The notes beneath the pieces were generated by a model. The model was not told the DNA's origin and did no database searches. It worked only from the letters and a program-made list of their open reading frames with translations. A stretch of 64,000 nt of DNA from DASQZK01 sp963732905. GTDB taxonomy: Bacteria > Bacteroidota > Bacteroidia > Bacteroidales > GCA-2748055. The stretch is from the NCBI GenBank assembly GCA_963732905.1, contig CAVTBM010000001.1, positions 186,001 to 250,000 on the forward strand. The letters are read 5' to 3'. Below, in pieces: positions 16,444 to 24,450 of this stretch. Both the position numbers and the translations under genes were made by a program. The first letter of the stretch is position 1, and the number at the start of each line of letters is the position of its first letter.

Positions 16444-18573
16444 TTATTCATCCACATCCTTCATGGTCAGCTGGATTCTTTTACGTGCCGCATCCACCTC
16501 AAGAACTTTTACCTTTACATGCTGGTGAAGCTTTACCACTTCAGCAGGGTCTTTGATGAACCGGTTGGCAAGCTGTGAGATATGAACCAGTCCGTCCTGT
16601 TTAACCCCGACATCAACAAAGGCGCCGAAATTGGTGATGTTGGTAACAATGCCCGGCAGCACCATGCCGGGCCGGAGGTCCTCCATCCTGAAGACATCTT
16701 TTGAAAACTCAAAAATTTCGATCTTCGATCTCGGATCACGTCCGGGTTTTTCCAGTTCTTTCATTATATCGTTGAGAGTAGGCATTCCAATGTTTCCTTC
16801 TGCATATTTTTTCAGATCGATCTTCTCCCTCAGTTCGGGCGAATGGATCAGGTCGGACACGGGGCATCCGGCATCGGCAGCCATTTTCTCGACGATATGA
16901 TAGCTTTCGGGATGAACGGCCGTATTGTCAAGCGGGTATTCCGGATGATCGATTCGGAGGAATCCGGCCGACTGTTCAAAGGCTTTGGCCCCCATACGAG
17001 GTACCTTCATAATTTGCCGGCGGGTTTTAAAGGCTCCGTTTTCTTTTCTGTAATCTACGATGTTCTGAGCCAGTACGGGGCCCAGACCCGAGATGTAGGT
17101 CAGAAGATGTTTGCTGGCAGTATTGATGTTAACTCCGACTATATTCACGCAGCTTTCCACCACCTGATCGAGTCCTGATTTAAGTCTGGACTGATCCACA
17201 TCGTGCTGATATTGTCCGACACCGATGGCATTGGGTTCGATCTTGACCAGTTCAGCCAGCGGATCCATCAGCCTGCGACCGATCGAAACGGCACCCCGCA
17301 CCGTGACATCATAGTCGGGAAACTCTTCACGCGCCACTTTTGACGCCGAATATACAGAGGCGCCTGCTTCACTCACCACGAAAACCTGTAATTCCCTGTC
17401 GAAACGGATGTTCCGGATAAAATGCTCTGTCTCACGACTGGCGGTGCCGTTGCCGATAGCAATCGCCTCGATCTTATATTGTTCTACGAGGGTGCTGATT
17501 TTCCTGGCAGCACCGGCTCGGTCTTCCTGCGGCGGATGGGGAAAAATGGTAGCGTTATGGAGAAGGTTCCCCTGGGCATCCAGGCAGACTACCTTACATC
17601 CGGTGCGGTATCCGGGGTCCAAAGCCAGAACGGACTTCTGTCCGAGCGGTGAAGACAGTAAGAGCTGTCTTAGATTTTCGGCGAATACCCTGATGGCCTC
17701 CTCATCGGCATGTTCCTTCGACGAGCTCTTGAATTCATTTTCGATAGAAGGTGCAAGCAGCCTCTTCCACGCATCCTTTACAGCTTCTTCAACCTGCTGT
17801 GATATGTCGTAATAGCCTTCCACGAACAGACCGGTGAGAGCCTTCACAACAGGTTCACTGTCGGGTTCGACGGTTATCTTCAGGAATCCCTCCTGTTCTC
17901 CCCTTCGCATCGCCAGGATCCGGTGTGATGGGCATTTTTTCAGGGGTTCGCTGAAATCGAAATAGTCCTGGTATTTGATCCCTTCCTCTTCCTTACCTTT
18001 GATACACTTTGAACGGATCAGCGCATCCCGGGCAAAAAAATTCCTGACCACATTTCTCGCTTTCTGGTTTTCACTGATCCATTCGGCGATGATGTCACGG
18101 GCTCCCTGAAGGGCATCTTCTGCCGAGGTGACGTCATCACTGATGAATTCTTCCGCTTTTTTGAAAATATTCAGCTCTTTCTGCTTCATCACTATCCGGG
18201 CCAGCGGCTCCAGTCCCTTATCCCGGGCAATGGTTGCCCTGGTTCTTTTTTTTGGCTTGTAAGGAAGGTAAATATCTTCCAGATCGGTGATGTTGTCGCA
18301 CTCTTCGATCTTTTTTTTCAACTCCGGCGTAAGCTTATCCTGTTCTTCAATGGTTTTCAGTACGGTCTGTTTCCTTTTGTCAAGTTCCTTAAGCCGGGTT
18401 AACTCATCCTTTACCGTTCCCACCTGTTCTTCATCCATGCTGCCGGTCATCTCCTTCCTGTAGCGACTGATAAAAGGTATCGTGGCGCCTTCATCAAAAA
18501 GCTGAATGGTATTTCTTACCTGTCTTTCTCCCAGGCCGGTGATGCCTGCAATGATTCCCGAATAGTCCTGCAT
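16444..18573 (-). CDS. tex: Tex family RNA-binding transcription accessory protein
   Basis: A 709-residue multidomain nucleic-acid-binding protein of the Tex/Spt6 family. In order: an N-terminal helical domain, a YqgF-like RNase H fold (LALDPGYRTGC near residue 313), helix-hairpin-helix elements (about 480-560), and a C-terminal S1 RNA-binding domain (GMVLPGIVTNI to about residue 705). The length is near that of other Tex proteins (about 720-780). Tex binds nucleic acid and influences transcription and stress tolerance. It appears to be a single-gene unit. Confidence 0.95.
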   Translation of the reverse strand: MQDYSGIIAGITGLGERQVRNTIQLFDEGATIPFISRYRKEMTGSMDEEQVGTVKDELTRLKELDKRKQTVLKTIEEQDKLTPELKKKIEECDNITDLEDIYLPYKPKKRTRATIARDKGLEPLARIVMKQKELNIFKKAEEFISDDVTSAEDALQGARDIIAEWISENQKARNVVRNFFARDALIRSKCIKGKEEEGIKYQDYFDFSEPLKKCPSHRILAMRRGEQEGFLKITVEPDSEPVVKALTGLFVEGYYDISQQVEEAVKDAWKRLLAPSIENEFKSSSKEHADEEAIRVFAENLRQLLLSSPLGQKSVLALDPGYRTGCKVVCLDAQGNLLHNATIFPHPPQEDRAGAARKISTLVEQYKIEAIAIGNGTASRETEHFIRNIRFDRELQVFVVSEAGASVYSASKVAREEFPDYDVTVRGAVSIGRRLMDPLAELVKIEPNAIGVGQYQHDVDQSRLKSGLDQVVESCVNIVGVNINTASKHLLTYISGLGPVLAQNIVDYRKENGAFKTRRQIMKVPRMGAKAFEQSAGFLRIDHPEYPLDNTAVHPESYHIVEKMAADAGCPVSDLIHSPELREKIDLKKYAEGNIGMPTLNDIMKELEKPGRDPRSKIEIFEFSKDVFRMEDLRPGMVLPGIVTNITNFGAFVDVGVKQDGLVHISQLANRFIKDPAEVVKLHQHVKVKVLEVDAARKRIQLTMKDVDE

Positions 18574-19013
18574 ATCCTTTTTTTTATGAACCCAAAGGTT
18601 GGAAATTTGTCTGAATTATAAAAAAAAAGGTCATCCTGAATCTTGCCAGTCAGGAATATGTCTATGCTCTGAAGCCGGAGAAACTGAATGCCAGGATGAT
18701 CTGTTGTCGTCTTATGGAGGAAAGAGACGGGGAGTACAAATTTATCACCGATCACGGAAAACATGCGTACGGCAGGATGGCGAGGTTCATGATAGAAAAC
18801 AGGATTGACGTTGCCGGACTCTTAAAGTATTCGACATGGTTAGGGATTACTTTAACAGCGGACTTTCTGCGGATAAAAACTGTTATTTTACTCACTGAGT
18901 GTGCCTGTGCCGGATAAGCATTTGGAGCGAGCCAAAAACTTTCTATATTTACTGTCGGATTGCCTCGTTCGTTCAGGCCTGGAGGCTGATGTCATTTAAC
19001 AATTTCCCAGAAG
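18574..19013. other. divergent gap between tex and the SDR gene
   Basis: Apart from the yaaA remnant, this 440-bp gap shows no gene. A second open frame at 18599-18808 overlaps the remnant out of frame and has no protein-like content. Confidence 0.6.
18630..18917 (+). pseudogene. yaaA: C-terminal remnant of a YaaA-family peroxide stress protein
   Basis: Reading from 18630 without a start codon, the translation shows the YaaA (DUF328) C-terminal pattern. It begins with NLASQEY, then KPEKLNA, then GEYKFITDHGKHAYGRMARF and IENRI. In intact YaaA these match the NLAS-EY, KKARG-M-RFI and IENR segments. A stop at 18612 precedes the region and the first two thirds of the protein are missing. The similarity fades after about 18840, where the family's last conserved block should be. 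It is a decayed gene sitting in the promoter region of tex. Confidence 0.75.
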
Positions 19014-19880
19014 ATGAAAAACATTCTTATCACCGGTGCCACAGGAAATACGGGTACACTTCTTACTGATGAACTGCGGAACGAAAAGGACATTAAGATC
19101 TTTGCAGCCGCGCGTCATCTTGACAAAGCTGAGGAGTTGCTAAACGATCCGGCTGCCCTGAATTTGAGATACCTGGATTTTGAGGATACACGCACGTATG
19201 CAAGTGCCCTGGAAGATATTGAAACCATTTTCCTGCTTCGACCCCCTCAACTGGCAGCCGTAAATAAGTATTTTCTTCCCTTTCTTGAAGAGGCCAGGGA
19301 AAAAGATATCAGTGAAATCGTGTTCCTGTCTGTGCAGGGAGTAGAAAAAAGCCGGATCATCCCTCATCATAAGATAGAGGATATGATCATCAGCCTTGGG
19401 TTCGACTTTGTTTTCATCAGGCCGGCCTACTTCATGCAAAACCTGACAACCATCCTGCTTAAAGACATTGTAGAGAAAGATCGTATTTTTCTTCCGGCGA
19501 GAAATGGTCTTTTCAACTGGATCGATCTTGAGGATATAGCCCGGGTCTCGGCCACTGTGCTGCGGGATTTTAACAGTCACAGAAATTCCATCTACAACCT
19601 TTCAGGCACCGAGAATTTCAGTTTCAGCCAGGTTGCAGGCATGCTTTCCGAACGGCTGGGTAGACAGATCCTGTATATAAGTCCGACCCTTTTGAACTTT
19701 TACCTGGAAAAAAGACGTGACGGATTACCCTCAGGACGAATCTTAGTCATGATTCTTCTGCATTATCTCCAGGCTTTTGAGCGGGCTCCCGACATCACCG
19801 GTGATGTCGAAAAGCTTATCGGCATTAAACCCCGCACTCTGTCCCAGTTTATCGACAGGCAGATTGAGATGTTCCGGTAA
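19014..19880 (+). CDS. NmrA-like NAD(P)-binding atypical SDR
   Basis: A 288-residue Rossmann-fold protein. The dinucleotide motif TGATGNTG lies at residues 7-14 (GxxGxxG type), and the overall pattern matches NmrA/HSCARG-type atypical SDRs. In the catalytic region, the YF pair in RPAYFMQNL near residue 142 is typical of this group. These proteins act as reductases or as redox sensors; the substrate cannot be told. It stands alone, between the yaaA remnant and the DUF5362 gene. Confidence 0.85.
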   Translation: MKNILITGATGNTGTLLTDELRNEKDIKIFAAARHLDKAEELLNDPAALNLRYLDFEDTRTYASALEDIETIFLLRPPQLAAVNKYFLPFLEEAREKDISEIVFLSVQGVEKSRIIPHHKIEDMIISLGFDFVFIRPAYFMQNLTTILLKDIVEKDRIFLPARNGLFNWIDLEDIARVSATVLRDFNSHRNSIYNLSGTENFSFSQVAGMLSERLGRQILYISPTLLNFYLEKRRDGLPSGRILVMILLHYLQAFERAPDITGDVEKLIGIKPRTLSQFIDRQIEMFR

Positions 19881-19956
19881 TCCTGCTGAAGAGTCAGCGG
19901 ATATAATTTTTTTCATATATTTAGGAGAGATATATAAACAAAAAAAACCATCCATT

Positions 19957-20397
19957 ATGGAAAGCGGCCAGGAATTACAGTCCGGTTTACATATCGGAAA
20001 GGACACAGGTGCTGACCTGGGCGAAATCGGCAAATGGGCCGGATTTCTTGCCATCACCGGGTTTGTCGTGCTGGCATTGATGATCGTATTCAGCTTCTCC
20101 CTTCTCTTTATTACAGGCCCTCTGCCTGCAGGTGCTTCCGGACAGGTACTGCCTACAGGGTTGGCCTTCTTTCTGTATATCATGATCGTGGTCGTTTACT
20201 TTTTTCCCACTTGGTTTCTTTTCAGGTTTGCCGACGGAATAAGAAAAGCGCTCAGGAAAAATGATAGTAACCTGTTCGCCGCTTCTATCCGATACCTTAA
20301 GACTTTTTTTGTTTATCTCGGCATTCTTATGATTATAGGGATTGTTGTCATCGTCATCGTTTTCATGATCGGCCTTTCCATGGGAAAACTTTTTTGA
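19957..20397 (+). CDS. DUF5362-like membrane protein
   Basis: A 146-residue protein with three hydrophobic segments (about residues 25-50, 62-85 and 115-140). It resembles the Bacteroidota DUF5362 family: a GKWAGFLAI start, a YFFPTWFLFRFA core and a polar R/K-rich loop (GIRKALRKND). The function is unknown. The frame extends upstream into the SDR gene, but the ATG at 19957 (MESGQEL) gives a typical length and avoids the overlap. Confidence 0.75.
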   Translation: MESGQELQSGLHIGKDTGADLGEIGKWAGFLAITGFVVLALMIVFSFSLLFITGPLPAGASGQVLPTGLAFFLYIMIVVVYFFPTWFLFRFADGIRKALRKNDSNLFAASIRYLKTFFVYLGILMIIGIVVIVIVFMIGLSMGKLF

Positions 20398-20523
20398 GAA
20401 GCAGGATAAATGACGTTGAGCAGGGAAAAAACCCTTACGGTCGTTTTATGGTTGAGAAATTGAAAATATAACGCCTGTTTCGGGCCTGACTGAAACTGCC
20501 GCGTGAACTAATATGTCTGTTAT

Positions 20524-22935
20524 ATGAGACGACGTCGGATACTTATTTTGATTTTCGTTTTTCCTTTCCTTGTCACCGGGTGTAATTTTTTCCGGAATCA
20601 TGTTTCCGGACCTGCATGGTTTATGCTTTCGGCACCCGGCGACGTTCACTACGGGAGCTGGTATTTCCGGCATGAATTCAGGGTGAAGAAAATTCCGGGA
20701 CACCTTGAAATAAAGATCTCTGCGGATAAAAGGTACAAGCTTTTTGTCAATGGAGGATATGTAGGTACCGGCCCCCAGCTGTCGGATGCTGAACACTGGA
20801 AATATGACACGTATGATATTGCTTCACGGCTGAAAAAAGGCCAGAACCTGATTGCCGTGGAGGTGGATTATTTTGGTAAGTATGGGGGTGCCTCCATGAT
20901 ATCGGTAAGACCTGCATTCTGGTTTGCCTGCAGCCGAATTCCCACTCTTAATACGCCTGGAAAGTGGCTTTTTACAGAAAACATGTCGCGTTTTCCGGTG
21001 CCGGTCATCCCCGGCGTCGATGTCAGGGGCGGATTCCTGGCTCCGGCATGTGATTCCGTTATTGACAGCCTTGGGATCCCGGGATGGAATGCCATTGACA
21101 CTGAACTCAGAGATTGGAGTGAAACTGAGAAGGACAGTTTTAACCAGAAATTTTCCGGTCCCATACCCTGGAAGCTTGAAGAGCGGAATATTCCTGAAAT
21201 GGAAAGGAAGATCACCCGGTTTGTGCGGATCTCCGCTGCCAGGGGGCCAGTAGGGATTTCCCGGCTGTCGGCCTCCGGCCCGTCGTTTTCCGTTCCTCCC
21301 CATTCAGACGTCACCCTTCTTTTCGACAACGGGGTCTTGACAGCAGGGTTTCCTGAACTGCATTACAGCGGAGGTAAGGGAGCCGTCATCCGGATAAGCT
21401 GGGCTGAATCCCTGTACGGACGGGGAAATCGCGACAGAGAGGGCCGACTCATCGGGGAAGGGCTCGAGAAAGGGAACCGGGATATGACCCAGGGCAAGGT
21501 TATGGTGGGTTATCATGACGCTATTATGCCTGACGGCCGCAACGATGCTGCGTTCACCCCGTCGTGGTTCCGCACCTACCGGTATGCAGAATTAAAGATC
21601 AGCACCGCTGAGGATTCTCTCCACATAGACGATTTTTATGGCGTTTTTACCGCGTACCCTTTTGAGGAAAAAGCCTCTTTTTCATCAGACAACCCTGAAC
21701 TGAAAACCATCTGGGAAACAGCCTGGCGGACAGCCCGTTTATGTGCCTGGGAAACCTACATGGATTGCCCATATTATGAGCAATTACAATACATCGGCGA
21801 CACCCGTATCCAGGCCCTTATCTCTCTCTATGTCTCCGGCGACGACCGGCTCATGCGGAATGCCCTTTCCCAGTTCAGCTATTCCATCGACAGCAGCGGA
21901 CTTACAAGTGCGGCTTATCCCAGCCGGGGAGAGAACATCATCCCGCCGTTCTCACTTTACTGGACACTCATGGTGAACGATTATTACATGCTTCGGGATG
22001 ACAGTACTTTCGTCTTCAGCTTCCTGGACCAGATCAAAGGTGTACTGAAATGGCATCAGAAATACCTCGATCCAGCCAGTGGCATGCTCGATAGCGTTCC
22101 TTACTGGAATTTTGTCGACTGGACCGAACAATGGCCCTGGATACAGGAACAACATACTGGTGGCGTTCCTCACGGCGGGGTTGGAGGCCGGTCGTCGATC
22201 CTCAGCCTTCAATATGCCTGGGCGCTGAAATCAGCCGCCATACTGTTCACCGCTGCCGGAAGAGATAAGGAAGCTGGTGAATTCATGCAGATTGCCAGAG
22301 AGATCATCCGGGGAACGTTTGTGAACTGCTGGGATGATAAAAAAAATATGCTGGCCGATTCACCCGACAAAACGGAGTACAGCCAGCATGCCAATATCCT
22401 GGCTGTAATTACCGGACTGGTTCCGGCTTATGAAGCCGGGAAATTCATCGAACGGATCGCTTTTGATAAAGACCTTGTCCAAACCACCGTTTATTACCGT
22501 TTTTTCCTCGACCGCGCTCTACAGATCGCCGGCAGGGGAGATCTCTTCCTGAAATTACTCGATCCCTGGGAAAGTATGCTCCGGCTGGGCCTGACCACTT
22601 TTGCCGAGAAAGGCGAGCCCACCCGTTCCGACTGCCACGGCTGGAGCGCTTCACCCGATTATGAATTCCTGGCCACAGTCTGTGGCATAGGACCAGGCAA
22701 ACCGGGATTCAGGTCTGTACTTATAAAACCTTCTCCCGGCGATCTGCAAAGGATCGAAGCCTCCATGCCTCATCCCCAGGGAATCATCCGGTTCAGTTAC
22801 GAGCACCAAAACGGGTATCGCCTGTTCAGTATCGATCTGCCGGAAATGGTGAAGGGAATGTTCGTTTGGAAGGACAGGGAATACAAGCTTGAAGGGGAAG
22901 GGAATGAGATCAGGATTGAAGATAACGGACGATAA
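20524..22935 (+). CDS. alpha-L-rhamnosidase-like glycoside hydrolase (GH78 type), lipoprotein
   Basis: An 803-residue exported enzyme. The signal peptide ends in the lipobox VTGC (Cys near residue 20), so it is probably lipid-anchored. N-terminal beta domains resemble the sugar-binding domains of GH78 enzymes (YKLFVNG-Y-GTGP near residue 82). The (alpha/alpha)6 catalytic domain has MDCPYYEQLQYIGDTR near residue 415, the counterpart of the family's DCP-R-E-GWxGD acid motif, and SDCHGWSASP near residue 702. It should remove terminal rhamnose or a related sugar from polysaccharides or glycoconjugates. No SusC/SusD genes accompany it. Confidence 0.87.
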   Translation: MRRRRILILIFVFPFLVTGCNFFRNHVSGPAWFMLSAPGDVHYGSWYFRHEFRVKKIPGHLEIKISADKRYKLFVNGGYVGTGPQLSDAEHWKYDTYDIASRLKKGQNLIAVEVDYFGKYGGASMISVRPAFWFACSRIPTLNTPGKWLFTENMSRFPVPVIPGVDVRGGFLAPACDSVIDSLGIPGWNAIDTELRDWSETEKDSFNQKFSGPIPWKLEERNIPEMERKITRFVRISAARGPVGISRLSASGPSFSVPPHSDVTLLFDNGVLTAGFPELHYSGGKGAVIRISWAESLYGRGNRDREGRLIGEGLEKGNRDMTQGKVMVGYHDAIMPDGRNDAAFTPSWFRTYRYAELKISTAEDSLHIDDFYGVFTAYPFEEKASFSSDNPELKTIWETAWRTARLCAWETYMDCPYYEQLQYIGDTRIQALISLYVSGDDRLMRNALSQFSYSIDSSGLTSAAYPSRGENIIPPFSLYWTLMVNDYYMLRDDSTFVFSFLDQIKGVLKWHQKYLDPASGMLDSVPYWNFVDWTEQWPWIQEQHTGGVPHGGVGGRSSILSLQYAWALKSAAILFTAAGRDKEAGEFMQIAREIIRGTFVNCWDDKKNMLADSPDKTEYSQHANILAVITGLVPAYEAGKFIERIAFDKDLVQTTVYYRFFLDRALQIAGRGDLFLKLLDPWESMLRLGLTTFAEKGEPTRSDCHGWSASPDYEFLATVCGIGPGKPGFRSVLIKPSPGDLQRIEASMPHPQGIIRFSYEHQNGYRLFSIDLPEMVKGMFVWKDREYKLEGEGNEIRIEDNGR

Positions 22936-23292
22936 CGGTTTTGGCAACATAGGAGGAATGAAACCGTGCACTTTCTGAAAATCAAAATTGCCAGGTATTT
23001 CAGGTACTTTCACTAAATGAGTATATAACAGCTTTAATGCATGAAAGAAAACATCCCGTAGTTGCTCGCGGTTGAACGTATCCTGACTTAACGCCCCTCA
23101 CTTAAAATGAAATCCGGTAAGAGTCAGCCATTGAATTGTTTTTTTCTCCTGAAAATTAGTCAGCGGGACCCCAAATACGATCATAATCCATATTTGCATT
23201 AAGATTTTTTACCGATATTTGTCCGGATACTTTCATATCCTTTGTTCCAGGCCTGTTATTTTTTTGATTTTAACCATTCAACTCAGCATCTC
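22936..23292. other. intergenic region, no gene seen
   Basis: A 357-bp gap between the rhamnosidase and nucleoside hydrolase genes. ATATTTG and ATCCTTTG sequences near 23215-23245 resemble promoter parts but with wrong spacing. No RNA gene or strong hairpin is visible. Confidence 0.5.
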
Positions 23293-24300
23293 ATGAAAAA
23301 ACTGGTATACGCACTTGTCTTCGGTTTACTCTTTGCTATTCCGGTTTCAGGACAGCCGGTGAAACTCATTTTTGATACCGACATTGCCCTCGATGTGGAT
23401 GATGCCGGTGCGCTGGCCATCCTTCACCGGCTCCAGACCCTTGGTGAATGTGAGATCCTGGGGATCATGGTCTCTTCCAGCTCCCGGGCTTACGACGGCT
23501 ACTGGGGCGCTGCCTGTGTGGATGCCATCGACACTTATTATAACCGGGGTGATATTGCCATCGGCATCTATAAGGGATGTCATACGATTCCTGATCGTGT
23601 CAGTAATTACTCAAAAGAGGTTGCCGACGCCTTTCCACATGATCTGAAAAGCGGCGAATTCGCTCCGGAAGCGTACAAACTATACCGGCAGATACTGTCC
23701 TCGCAGCCCGATCATTCCGTTGTGATCATCACCACCGGTTACCTTAATAACCTGGATGACCTGCTTAAGTCCGGTCCCGATGAGTATAGCAAGCTCTCAG
23801 GCACCGACCTGGTGAAACAGAAGGTCAGACTATGGTCCTGCATGGGCGGCCAGTATCCGCAGGGTAATGAGGAGTTCAACTTCAATACCTATGCCCACGA
23901 ATCAGAATATGTGCTGGCACACTGGCCGGTGAAAGCCATCTTCGGTGGTTTTGAAGTCGGGTATCAGGTGCTCACCGGGGGCGGGTTCGAAAAACTCTAT
24001 ACTCCTGAGACCAACCCCGTAGCCATGGCCTTTCATTATTATACCGGCGGTGCTGACCGCTACAGCTGGGATGAGATATCGGCCTATATTGCAGTCAGGG
24101 GGACCGATAAATATTTTAGCCTCGTTCGTGGTGCCAACCGGATGGAAGTGACCGATCCCAAAGTTTTAGGTGACAGGATCAGAAGCCGGAACATTTGGAC
24201 GGATGATCCTGCCGGCAGTTATTATTATCTTGTTCTCAGGGCCGATCCCCAGGACCTTGCCAAAGAGCTGGATGACCTGATGTATTCCGCCCCGGAATAA
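23293..24300 (+). CDS. nucleoside hydrolase (IU-NH family), secreted
   Basis: A protein of about 335 residues with a signal peptide (MKKLVYALVFGLLFAIPVSG) followed by the IU-NH metal-binding start FDTDIALDVDDAGAL. This corresponds to the family's DTDxGxDxDDA calcium site, with Ala-Leu in place of Gly-x in the middle. It should cleave ribonucleosides, or a related N-glycoside, outside the cytoplasm. The ATG at 23293 was chosen because it begins a clean signal peptide. Downstream are a simple repeat and mutS2, in the same direction but separated by 150 bp. Confidence 0.87.
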   Translation: MKKLVYALVFGLLFAIPVSGQPVKLIFDTDIALDVDDAGALAILHRLQTLGECEILGIMVSSSSRAYDGYWGAACVDAIDTYYNRGDIAIGIYKGCHTIPDRVSNYSKEVADAFPHDLKSGEFAPEAYKLYRQILSSQPDHSVVIITTGYLNNLDDLLKSGPDEYSKLSGTDLVKQKVRLWSCMGGQYPQGNEEFNFNTYAHESEYVLAHWPVKAIFGGFEVGYQVLTGGGFEKLYTPETNPVAMAFHYYTGGADRYSWDEISAYIAVRGTDKYFSLVRGANRMEVTDPKVLGDRIRSRNIWTDDPAGSYYYLVLRADPQDLAKELDDLMYSAPE

Positions 24301-24363
24301 GCTGGCTTAAATACTTTGTTTGGTTGTTTAGGTGTTTAGTTGTACCTGGGTTATCACGAACCC

Positions 24364-24410
24364 CTCTAATCTCTAACTCTCTAATCTCCACTCTCCACTC
24401 TCCACTCCCC
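24364..24410. repeat. simple CT-rich repeat tract
   Basis: Degenerate CTCTAAT and CTCCACT units lie immediately before the mutS2 promoter. The tract is similar in kind to the microsatellite at 11085-11170. Confidence 0.8.
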
Positions 24411-24425
24411 AAACCATTATTTTAT

Positions 24426-24433
24426 TACCTTTG
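24426..24433 (+). promoter_or_regulatory. -7 promoter element for mutS2
   Basis: TACCTTTG matches TAnnTTTG, 17 bp before the GTG start at 24451. A convincing -33 TTG is lacking. Confidence 0.5.
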
Positions 24434-24450
24434 ACAGTAAATACCAGGTT

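Noticed and set aside
18599..18808. 69-codon frame overlapping the yaaA relic
   Set aside because: The conserved YaaA residues are in a different frame; this one is Cys/Arg-rich noise.
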